Shown in pieces: positions 1 to 6,385 of a stretch of DNA of 6,385 nt; the first letter of the stretch is position 1; the number at the start of each line of letters is the position of its first letter. Source of the stretch: an uncultured Elusimicrobia bacterium (GTDB lineage Bacteria; Elusimicrobiota; Elusimicrobia; Elusimicrobiales; Elusimicrobiaceae); assembly GCA_945483375.1 (NCBI GenBank), contig CALYRQ010000057.1, positions 1-6,385 of the forward strand. Direction: 5' to 3'. The translations under genes and the position numbers were made by a program. The notes under the pieces are model-generated. The model was not told where the DNA came from, searched no databases, and worked only from the letters and a program-made list of their open reading frames with translations.

Positions 1-32
1 CAGGATGACTTTTTTAAAATGGGGAAAACAAA

Positions 33-566
33 ATGAAAGGTTTTACGCTTATCGAGTTATTAGTAGTTGTTTTAATCATCGGCATATTGTCGGCGGTGGC
101 ACTGCCGCAATACCAAAAAGCGGTGTGGAAATCCCGCGCGTCCGCCATGCTGCCCAATCTGCGCGCATTGGCTACGGCGCAGGAAGCGTACTATATGGCT
201 AACGGCGCGTATGCCACCCGGTATGATGAGTTGGACGTTTCGTTTGATTCTCTTCCGTTGCACACGGGTGTCAATAGCGGTTATTTGTCGACAGCGTCCG
301 ATGATGCCGTTCGCGCCAATGAAAATTATAGGTTGGTGATTAATTCAAGCCCGGCCAGTTTTATGCACAGTGCGTCTATGTTTGAACAAGGTCCGTATTT
401 CGGCGGCGGGTTGCTGATTGCGCATTATGTAAATAACCTGGCGGGAATAGAACCGGGCGGTCTGTATTGTTACGAATATGCTGTGGTAAAAGGCAAATTA
501 TGTAAACCTTTTTACGGGGCGAGGGAAGTCGGTACGGCAAATTCCATTACGTATTATAAAATGTAA
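33..566 (+). CDS. Type IV pilin-like protein (PilE-type major or minor pilin / pseudopilin)
   Basis: A 177-residue protein with a class III (prepilin) signal: a three-residue leader MKG, then the FTLIE motif with the usual Glu at mature position 5 (residue 8) and a hydrophobic helix to about residue 23. Prepilin peptidase would be expected to cut after Gly3 and methylate Phe4. The helix continues amphipathically (QYQKAV, KSRA, about 26-36) into an AQEAYYMANGAYA stretch (49-61) typical of short PilE-like pilins. Two cysteines near the C terminus (C146, C157) could form the disulfide loop seen in many pilins. The product would be held in the inner membrane and assembled into a pilus or pseudopilus. 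The start is fixed by the leader; the only upstream purine-rich stretch is GGGGAA at 21-26, a weak ribosome site. The gene appears to stand alone and ends in a hairpin terminator. Whether it is a major pilin, a minor pilin or a secretion pseudopilin cannot be told from the sequence. Confidence 0.9.
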   Translation: MKGFTLIELLVVVLIIGILSAVALPQYQKAVWKSRASAMLPNLRALATAQEAYYMANGAYATRYDELDVSFDSLPLHTGVNSGYLSTASDDAVRANENYRLVINSSPASFMHSASMFEQGPYFGGGLLIAHYVNNLAGIEPGGLYCYEYAVVKGKLCKPFYGAREVGTANSITYYKM

Positions 567-580
567 GTTTTACGGTTTAT

Positions 581-614
581 TAAAACGCCCCAGTCAGTGG
601 ACCGGGGCGTTTTA
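581..614. terminator. Bidirectional intrinsic terminator between converging pilin gene and pyrG
   Basis: The arm AAAACGCCCC (582-591) is the exact reverse complement of GGGGCGTTTT (604-613). After one A/C mismatch the stem resumes with GTC/GAC (593-595 with 600-602) around a four-base loop, and T581/A614 can add an outer pair. The A-rich and T-rich flanks give a T-run on either strand (TTTTATT rightward, TTTTAATAAA leftward), so one hairpin can end both the pilin transcript, 15 nt after its stop codon, and the pyrG transcript, 7 nt after its stop. Confidence 0.88.
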
Positions 615-620
615 TTGGGG

Positions 621-2261
<1,641 letters not shown>

Positions 2262-2280
2262 TCACCTGCCCGCCCCGCCC

Positions 2281-2313
2281 AAAAGAGGAAGCCCCGCCGG
2301 GGGGCGGGACTTC
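2281..2313 (-). terminator. Probable intrinsic terminator after kdsB, within the pyrG leader
   Basis: On the minus strand an 11-bp stem, GAAGTCCCGCC with GGCGGGGCTTC (one G-U pair; + strand 2303-2313 and 2288-2298), encloses a CCCC loop and is followed by CTCTTTT (2287-2281). It starts 3 nt after the kdsB stop codon. The T-run is short and interrupted, so termination may be partial, which would let some operon transcript reach pyrG. On the + strand the stem is not followed by a T-run. Confidence 0.7.
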
Positions 2314-2316
2314 GCT

Positions 2317-3063
2317 TTACTTTGTAAAGTGCTTTTTAAAGTATTCTTCGGCCGCTTTTAAGTCCGCCTCGGTGTCTATAGCCGGTCCGCCGGGTTCGAT
2401 TTCCACACACTTGATTTTCATGCCGTCTTCCAGCGCGCGGAGCTGTTCCAGCTTTTCCAGCTTTTCCAGCGGGCTTTGCGGCAGGGATACAAAGCGGGAT
2501 AACGCTTCTTTTTTATACCCGTAAATGCCGCAGTGGTGCCAGTAGGGCACGTTTTTGTTTTCGTCCGTAATTTCCCGTTTAAAGGGTACGCGCGAGCGCG
2601 AAAAGTACAGCGCGCGGCCGTCTTTAGCCAGCACCGCTTTCACGCAGTTGGGGTTATCTATTTTTGCGTCGTCTAAGGTGGCGGTGACGGCGGTGGCGAT
2701 GTCGCAAGACGGGTCGTCCGCCAAAAGGCGCGCCACTTTGGTAATGGTTTCCGGGCGGATGAACGGCTCGTCGCCCTGGACGTTAATGATAAATTTTTCC
2801 GTGCGGTTCTGCGCGGCTTCAAAAATGCGGTCCGTGCCGCTTTGGCAGGACGCACTTGTCAAAATGGCTTTGGCGCCGAATTTAGCCGCGGCTTCCTGCA
2901 CGAGCGGCGATTCGGTGGCGATAATTACTTCGCCAAGGCCCGTTTTCAGACACGCCTCGTATACATGCTGAATGACGGGTTTGCCGCAGAGGTTTTTTAA
3001 AATTTTACCGGGCAGACGCGAGGAACCGAAGCGCGCCGGGACGGCGATTAAAAAGTCGCTCAT
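2317..3063 (-). CDS. kdsB: CMP-Kdo synthetase (3-deoxy-manno-octulosonate cytidylyltransferase)
   Basis: Activates Kdo with CTP to give CMP-Kdo and pyrophosphate, the cytosolic sugar donor for the lipid A inner core. The 248 residues match the family length. Visible motifs are the nucleotide-binding loop PARFGSSRLPGK (9-20), SGTDR (75-79), NVQGDEP (94-100, with D98 an expected magnesium ligand), the sugar-binding ALYFSRSRVPF (151-161), GIYGY (179-183), LEQLRALE (205-212) and the C-terminal IDTEADL (229-235, with D230 the expected second metal ligand). Two usually conserved positions differ: ATES (49-52) where ATD is usual, and Cys73 just before QSGTDR where His is usual. The ATG overlaps the hldA stop as ATGA, and an AAGGAG ribosome site lies inside the end of hldA (3074-3079), so translation is probably coupled. 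The fold is shared with other cytidylyltransferases, but the motif set favours KdsB over NeuA-type or IspD enzymes. Confidence 0.95.
   Translation of the reverse strand: MSDFLIAVPARFGSSRLPGKILKNLCGKPVIQHVYEACLKTGLGEVIIATESPLVQEAAAKFGAKAILTSASCQSGTDRIFEAAQNRTEKFIINVQGDEPFIRPETITKVARLLADDPSCDIATAVTATLDDAKIDNPNCVKAVLAKDGRALYFSRSRVPFKREITDENKNVPYWHHCGIYGYKKEALSRFVSLPQSPLEKLEKLEQLRALEDGMKIKCVEIEPGGPAIDTEADLKAAEEYFKKHFTK
2441..2467 (-). repeat. Three 9-bp tandem units inside kdsB
   Basis: The + strand reads AGCTGTTCC followed by two exact copies of AGCTTTTCC. On the coding strand this gives consecutive Leu-Glu-Lys / Leu-Glu-Lys / Leu-Glu-Gln triplets in the helix before LRALE. The reading frame is kept and the protein length here matches E. 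coli KdsB (SPLEHIEMLEQLR), so this looks like codon convergence or a small conversion rather than an insertion. Confidence 0.6.
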
Positions 3064-4049
3064 TTGGGTAAAACTCCTTCAATTTCTTCACGCGTGGTGG
3101 TGGCGGTGCCGGATTTTTCCACCACGATTCCCGCCGCGTAGTTGGAGATGACGGCTGCTTCGCGCAGCGTAGCCCCCGCGGCCAAGGCGAGCGTCAACAC
3201 GGAAATAACGGTGTCGCCCGCGCCGGTAACGTCGTACACCTCGCGCGCCGTGGCGCGGACGGTGTAAGGTTCTTTTTTGTCTTTTTCAAACAGGGTCATG
3301 CCGTCTGCGCTGCGGGTGATTAAAATGGAGTCGGCGTCCAGCATTTTCAAAATTTTCTCGCCCAAATTCAAAATGGCTTCTTCGCCGGATTTGGGGGATT
3401 CGCCCGCGCCTTCCCACGCTTCTTTGGTGTTGGGCGTCATGCAGGTGATGTTTTTATATTTTCTAAAATTGTCAATTTTCGGGTCCACGCATACGGGGAT
3501 ATTGTGTTTGCGGCAGGTGTCGATAATGGTTTGGATGTTTTGGTCCGAAAGCATCCCTTTGCCGTAGTCGGACAAAATAACGCCTTTGGCGGTTTTTACG
3601 GCCAGTTCAAAACTTTTCATGCACGTGGAAGCCACGGCGGGGGAAATTACTTTTTTGCTTTCTCGGTCAAAGCGGACGATTTGCTGTTGGTCGGCCATCA
3701 CGCGGATTTTTTGGGTGGTGGGGCGGTCCGGGTCTTCGGCCACACCATAGATGTTGACGTTTTTTTCGCGCAGGAAACCTTTTAACATTTCGCCGCCCAG
3801 GTCCTGCCCGACGACGGACACCATCACGGGTTTGGCGCCCAGCGCGGCCAGGTTTACGGCTACGTTGCCCGCGCCGCCGGCCACGAAAAATTCTTTTTTC
3901 ACGTCCACCACCGGCACCGGGGCTTCCGGAGAAATGCGGCTGACGGAACCTTTAATAAAATGGTCCAGCATGATATCGCCCACGACGATAATTTCTTTTC
4001 CTTCAAAATTTTTCAAAATTTCTTTCAAACGTTTGGTGGTTGCTTGCAT
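3060..4049 (-). CDS. hldA: D-glycero-beta-D-manno-heptose-7-phosphate kinase, single-domain (HldA/RfaE domain I)
   Basis: Phosphorylates D-glycero-D-manno-heptose 7-phosphate at C1 to the 1,7-bisphosphate, in the cytosolic ADP-heptose pathway. It is a PfkB/ribokinase-family protein of 329 residues: GDIMLDH (24-30), SRISPEAPVPV (38-48, diagnostic of the RfaE kinase group), GGAGNVAVNLAALG (58-71), QQQIVRFDRE (121-130), SDYGKG (160-165), DPK (189-191), TPNTKE (205-210), TRSADG (245-250) and the anion hole with catalytic base GAGDT (276-280, D279). The protein ends soon after the kinase fold, so it lacks the nucleotidyltransferase domain that makes the fused HldE of E. coli about 480 residues; a separate HldC-type enzyme is expected elsewhere. 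The ATG has GGGAG 7 nt upstream (4057-4061). It follows the DUF3108 gene after 38 nt and its TGA overlaps the kdsB ATG. GmhB, which removes the 7-phosphate from its product, is encoded two genes upstream. Confidence 0.95.
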   Translation of the reverse strand: MQATTKRLKEILKNFEGKEIIVVGDIMLDHFIKGSVSRISPEAPVPVVDVKKEFFVAGGAGNVAVNLAALGAKPVMVSVVGQDLGGEMLKGFLREKNVNIYGVAEDPDRPTTQKIRVMADQQQIVRFDRESKKVISPAVASTCMKSFELAVKTAKGVILSDYGKGMLSDQNIQTIIDTCRKHNIPVCVDPKIDNFRKYKNITCMTPNTKEAWEGAGESPKSGEEAILNLGEKILKMLDADSILITRSADGMTLFEKDKKEPYTVRATAREVYDVTGAGDTVISVLTLALAAGATLREAAVISNYAAGIVVEKSGTATTTREEIEGVLPK

Positions 4050-4078
4050 GGTTGCTCTCCCGTTTGGTTTATTGTTTT

Positions 4079-4108
4079 ATTATAGCTTTAATTTCGTTTG
4101 TATTCCAG
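4079..4108 (-). promoter_or_regulatory. Candidate internal promoter for hldA-kdsB
   Basis: The minus strand carries an exact TATAAT (4084-4079) just after the stop codon of the DUF3108 gene. About 18 bp upstream is CTGGAA (4108-4103), a poor match (3 of 6) to a -35 box. A start of transcription near 4072 would give a leader of about 22 nt that still contains the hldA ribosome site. The -10 is good but the region is A/T-rich and the -35 weak, so this is a candidate only. Confidence 0.4.
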
Positions 4109-5197
4109 TAATTCCGCCGACACGCTGCCGATGAACACTTCCGTCTTCATTTTTACGGGCATTTTGTATTCGTCGTCCGTCAGCCATACTTTCAAACTTT
4201 TGCCTTTGCTTACAAAAATTCCTTCGCCCCTAAACTGCGGTTCCACTACGATACAGTCGAATTTGCCGGCGGCGGTTTTGACCGTTTCTTTTTTAAGCAC
4301 TTTTACAATGAGGGGATATTGTTTTTCGCGGTTGATAATGTCAAACACCACGTCTTTTCCCACCGTCAGTTCCTGCGCGCGCACGAAATATAAAGAGGTC
4401 AGCATATCAAGCACCGGGATTTCCAAGTTGCCGGAAATCACGCGCGGTTCTTCCTTTTTTTGAAGCTCCCCGTAGTACGCGTTGTTTTCGTAGTCAAATG
4501 CCAGCCATTCGTCGCGCTTATAGGTGCCTTCGCGTACGCTTTGGGAATATCCGAGCGAGTAAAAATTTTCCGCGTCCAACCAGGAATAATTTATGTCGCG
4601 CACTTTGAAAAACGGGTCAATGACGGAAGCCGAAAACGCTGTGGTTTGGATAACGTACGCCGTCCGGCCGTTGATTTGCGCCGTTCCGCGCGTTTTGATA
4701 TAAGCCGTACCCGCTTTGATGAACGAATAATAAAGACCGTATTTTAATTCTTCACCCGTCCATGGCGCGGTTTGTCGGGCGGGCGTGACGGGTTCGTATG
4801 CAAACGGGTTTAAGCGGCGGTTTTCCAGGGGAATGGTTTCTTCGTCTTCAAAAGAAGGCGTATCCGGCGCAGGGGCGGTTAAGGTTTGGCGGGCGCGCGC
4901 GGCGGCAATTTGGTCTTGGGGGGAGAATACGGGCGCGGTTTGGAGTTGCTCTTTGTCGGCGGTTTCTCCGGCGCATTCTTCTTTGTCTTCCGAAGCGGTG
5001 GTTTGGACGGGCGTTTCTTGCGTTGCGGGAAGGATTTCTTCCGTTTGCGGCGTTTTTTCCGCCGCAGAAGCGTCCGCTTCTTGGGAAAAAGCGGGAGGCG
5101 TGTTCGGGGCCGCCGGGCATTCCGTTTTATAAACGGGTTTTGAGGCGCAGGCCGCCAGCCACAGCGCGAGAGCCAAAACCGTCAGGTTACGCAGCAT
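4088..5197 (-). CDS. DUF3108 domain lipoprotein of unknown function
   Basis: A 369-residue predicted lipoprotein. Residues 1-17 form a lipoprotein signal peptide: MLRN, a hydrophobic core, and lipobox LAAC with the lipidated Cys at 17. Residues about 20-130 are low complexity, rich in Ala, Pro, Thr, Glu and Gln, and look like a flexible periplasmic linker. Residues about 148-369 match my recollection of the DUF3108 family: ELKYGLYYSFIKAGTAYI at the start, SLYFVRAQELTVG in the middle and VWLTDDEYKMPVKM...IGSVSAEL at the end, a mostly beta pattern. Its biochemical role is not known to me. An in-frame ATG five codons upstream (5212) is possible, but the ATG at 5197 has GGAG 7 nt upstream and starts the signal peptide properly, so I prefer it. 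The start overlaps the end of gmhB by 11 nt, and hldA follows after 38 nt. Placement inside an ADP-heptose/Kdo operon suggests a role in outer-membrane or LPS biology, which is inference. Confidence 0.88.
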   Translation of the reverse strand: MLRNLTVLALALWLAACASKPVYKTECPAAPNTPPAFSQEADASAAEKTPQTEEILPATQETPVQTTASEDKEECAGETADKEQLQTAPVFSPQDQIAAARARQTLTAPAPDTPSFEDEETIPLENRRLNPFAYEPVTPARQTAPWTGEELKYGLYYSFIKAGTAYIKTRGTAQINGRTAYVIQTTAFSASVIDPFFKVRDINYSWLDAENFYSLGYSQSVREGTYKRDEWLAFDYENNAYYGELQKKEEPRVISGNLEIPVLDMLTSLYFVRAQELTVGKDVVFDIINREKQYPLIVKVLKKETVKTAAGKFDCIVVEPQFRGEGIFVSKGKSLKVWLTDDEYKMPVKMKTEVFIGSVSAELLEYKRN

Positions 5198-5753
5198 GGT
5201 TCCGCTCCGCATGTTTGAGAATGAAGCGGGCGGCGTTTAACAGGTTAGAAGCCGCCTTGGCGGGGCGCATATCCGGGTATTTCTTTAAATGGTTTTTGCC
5301 GTTGGCGGTGGTGACGAGAACCGGGGTAAACCCGATGGCCCGGCCAAATTCCACGTCCGCCTTTTTGTCGCCCACCATATAGGAGAGGGCCGGGTTGATA
5401 TGATACTTTTTAATCAGTTTCAGGCCCAGGGCGGGTGCGGGTTTACGGCAGTTGCACTTTTCGTCCGGCGCGTGCGGGCAGAAAACGATTTCCTCTATTA
5501 CGGCGGGTTTTAACAGTTTCAGCATGCGCTCATGAACGGCGTTTACTTCTTTTTCGGTAAAATAACCGCGGCCGATGCCGGACTGATTGGAAACGATAAA
5601 AAATTTATAACCCGCTTTTTTAAGTAGCGCGAGCGCGGGGCCAACGCTTTTATAGGGGCGCACTTTGGCCGGGTCGCTTAGATAAGTGCCGGGCTTTTCG
5701 TGGATGAGCGTGCCGTCGCGGTCGAAAAAAACGGCTTTTACAGGGGCGGTCAT
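5187..5753 (-). CDS. gmhB: D-glycero-beta-D-manno-heptose-1,7-bisphosphate 7-phosphatase
   Basis: Removes the 7-phosphate from heptose 1,7-bisphosphate, preparing heptose 1-phosphate for nucleotide activation in ADP-heptose synthesis. It is a 188-residue HAD-superfamily protein of the usual GmhB size: DRDGTL (11-16, nucleophile D11 and acid/base D13), SNQSGIGRG (55-63, motif II), the zinc-binding set C92, H94, C100, C102 in FCPH...CNCRKP (91-105), which is diagnostic of the GmhB/histidinol-phosphatase group, and MVGDKKAD (126-133, motif IV, D129 and D133). The reading frame stays open upstream to 5975, but that extension is Arg-rich and lies over the preceding gene. The ATG at 5753 has a strong GGAGGA ribosome site 6 nt upstream (5760-5765) and places the HAD motif at residue 11. 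It overlaps the preceding stop as ATGA. A histidinol phosphatase is the main alternative, but the neighbours favour heptose. Confidence 0.94.
   Translation of the reverse strand: MTAPVKAVFFDRDGTLIHEKPGTYLSDPAKVRPYKSVGPALALLKKAGYKFFIVSNQSGIGRGYFTEKEVNAVHERMLKLLKPAVIEEIVFCPHAPDEKCNCRKPAPALGLKLIKKYHINPALSYMVGDKKADVEFGRAIGFTPVLVTTANGKNHLKKYPDMRPAKAASNLLNAARFILKHAERNHAA
5205..5208 (-). promoter_or_regulatory. Ribosome binding site that decides the DUF3108 lipoprotein start
   Basis: The minus strand reads GGAG, then 7 nt, then the ATG at 5197. The alternative ATG at 5212 has no purine-rich stretch at suitable distance (CTTCATTCTCAAAC precedes it). The site lies inside the last codons of gmhB, so the lipoprotein is probably translated by ribosomes finishing gmhB. 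Confidence 0.65.
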
Positions 5754-6385
5754 ACGCGTTCCTCCGGGTGGGCCTCCAGATAGGCGTTGCCTTCGGCTTC
5801 GCGTTTCCAGCGGTTGTGCGCCCACAACCAAGAGCTGGGATCGGCGCGGAGCCAGTCTTCGTAATAGCCTACGAGTTTTTTGGTAAATTGGCGTACGTTG
5901 TCCATGCTGTATTCGGCGGAGGGATATAACGGGTCCATTACTTCGGAAACGACGCATCCGTCTTTCTCCCGCCACACGCGCACCGGGAATACGGGCACCT
6001 GCATTTTAATGGATAAAAGAGCCGTAATCGGCGAGAACGCCGCCGTGCGGCCCATGAACGGAATCCACATTTCGCCGGAAACGGTGTTTTGGTCGAACAA
6101 AATGCCGAGCATTTTTTTCTTTTTCAGCCACCGCATGCAGGCGAAAAAGGGTTTGTCTTCATGGTTGCTGTAAAAGGTGCGTCCCGTAAAAATGTTGCGA
6201 AGGCGGTTGGTTTCTTCGTCTATATACGGGTTGTCCACGCGTTGGGCGAGCACCGCTTTGTCCACGCCGTACACTGCGCCCGCCAGGCCGAACGCTTCCC
6301 AGTTGGTAAAATGACCGATGTGGATAATCCCGCCCGTGTTGTTTTGCGCATTTAACATTTTTTCCGCGCCGATAATGCGGGAATG
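5750..6385 (-). CDS. LpxL/HtrB-type lipid A late acyltransferase (5' part beyond the window)
   Basis: The last 211 residues of a protein whose N terminus lies beyond the right edge; the frame is open to base 6385, and the family's usual length of about 300 suggests 80-100 residues are missing, including the membrane anchor. Fragment residues 25-30 are HFTNWE, the HX4(D/E) catalytic motif of the LPLAT/LpxL superfamily. Others are FDQN (97-100), PFMGR (109-113) and the C-terminal PSSWLWAHNRWK (183-194), all usual in lipid A lauroyl/myristoyl acyltransferases. These enzymes act at the inner face of the cytoplasmic membrane and put secondary acyl chains on Kdo-lipid A. The ATG at 6358 is internal: the nine residues before it (HSRIIGAEK) fit the family. 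Its TGA overlaps the gmhB ATG. Which chain or position it acts on cannot be told; a related glycolipid acyltransferase is an alternative. Confidence 0.9.
   Translation of the reverse strand, partial: HSRIIGAEKMLNAQNNTGGIIHIGHFTNWEAFGLAGAVYGVDKAVLAQRVDNPYIDEETNRLRNIFTGRTFYSNHEDKPFFACMRWLKKKKMLGILFDQNTVSGEMWIPFMGRTAAFSPITALLSIKMQVPVFPVRVWREKDGCVVSEVMDPLYPSAEYSMDNVRQFTKKLVGYYEDWLRADPSSWLWAHNRWKREAEGNAYLEAHPEERV

Noticed and set aside
15..20. TAAAAT as a -10 box for the pilin gene
   Set aside because: It is only 12 nt from the ATG, so the transcript would begin at or past the ribosome site; the true promoter is probably left of the window.
5..202. Short open frame at the left edge, overlapping the pilin gene
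   Set aside because: It overlaps the pilin gene in another frame; the pilin frame has an unmistakable class III signal and full-length match.
4002..4024. Near-direct repeat TTCAAAATT at the start of hldA
   Set aside because: Short A/T-rich similarity explained by Lys/Asn/Phe/Ile codons; no sign of a functional repeat.
5198..5212. Upstream ATG for the DUF3108 lipoprotein (MRSGT extension)
   Set aside because: No ribosome site precedes it, whereas the ATG at 5197 has GGAG at 7 nt and begins a standard lipoprotein signal peptide.
4798..5382. 194-codon open frame on the + strand opposite the DUF3108 gene and gmhB
   Set aside because: Its Arg/Phe/Gly-rich composition is what the antisense of an Ala/Pro/Thr/Glu-rich linker gives; it has no ribosome site or recognisable motif and crosses two well-supported genes.
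5754..5975. N-terminal extension of gmhB giving a 262-residue protein
   Set aside because: The extra 74 residues are Arg-rich, lie fully over the acyltransferase gene in another frame and resemble no domain; the ATG at 5753 has a strong ribosome site and gives a normal GmhB.
6356..6358. ATG at 6358 as the acyltransferase start
   Set aside because: The frame stays open to the window edge with family-like residues, and a start here would leave out about a third of a normal LpxL-type protein.

Overview
The window (6385 bp, roughly half G+C, densely coding) looks like chromosomal DNA of a Gram-negative-type bacterium that makes lipopolysaccharide. The short-leader type IV pilin-like gene at the left, whose sequence (QYQKAV.KSRA, AQE.YY.ANG.YA) resembles the pilin families that are abundant in Elusimicrobiota, suggests a member of that phylum, possibly a gut Elusimicrobiaceae. 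That assignment is my inference from sequence style and has not been tested by a search.

Layout. At the left, a single pilin/pseudopilin gene (33-566, + strand) faces a leftward set of genes; the two directions meet at a near-perfect hairpin (581-614) that can serve as a terminator for both strands. Everything else is on the minus strand. In transcription order from the right edge: the C-terminal two thirds of an LpxL/HtrB-type acyltransferase (5750-6385, cut by the window edge), gmhB (5187-5753), a DUF3108 lipoprotein (4088-5197), a one-domain heptose-7-phosphate kinase (hldA/rfaE1, 3060-4049), kdsB (2317-3063), an apparent intrinsic terminator (2281-2313), and pyrG (621-2210).

How they fit together. 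GmhB and HldA are two steps of ADP-heptose synthesis, KdsB activates Kdo with CTP, PyrG makes CTP, and the acyltransferase is of the lipid A late-acylation type. This is a lipid A / inner-core supply operon, with tight start-stop overlaps (ATGA at two junctions, 11 nt at a third). Not in the window are the sedoheptulose isomerase (gmhA), the heptose adenylyltransferase (hldC), the epimerase (hldD), Kdo transferase and the heptosyltransferases.

The least understood member is the DUF3108 lipoprotein placed between gmhB and hldA: a lipid-anchored envelope protein with a long Pro/Thr/Ala/Glu-rich linker and a conserved C-terminal domain of unknown role. I find no mobile element, CRISPR array, tRNA or rRNA. 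The window is mostly well-known core metabolism; the points worth a second look are the DUF3108 context, the possible internal promoter before hldA, the pyrG leader structure and some substitutions in KdsB.
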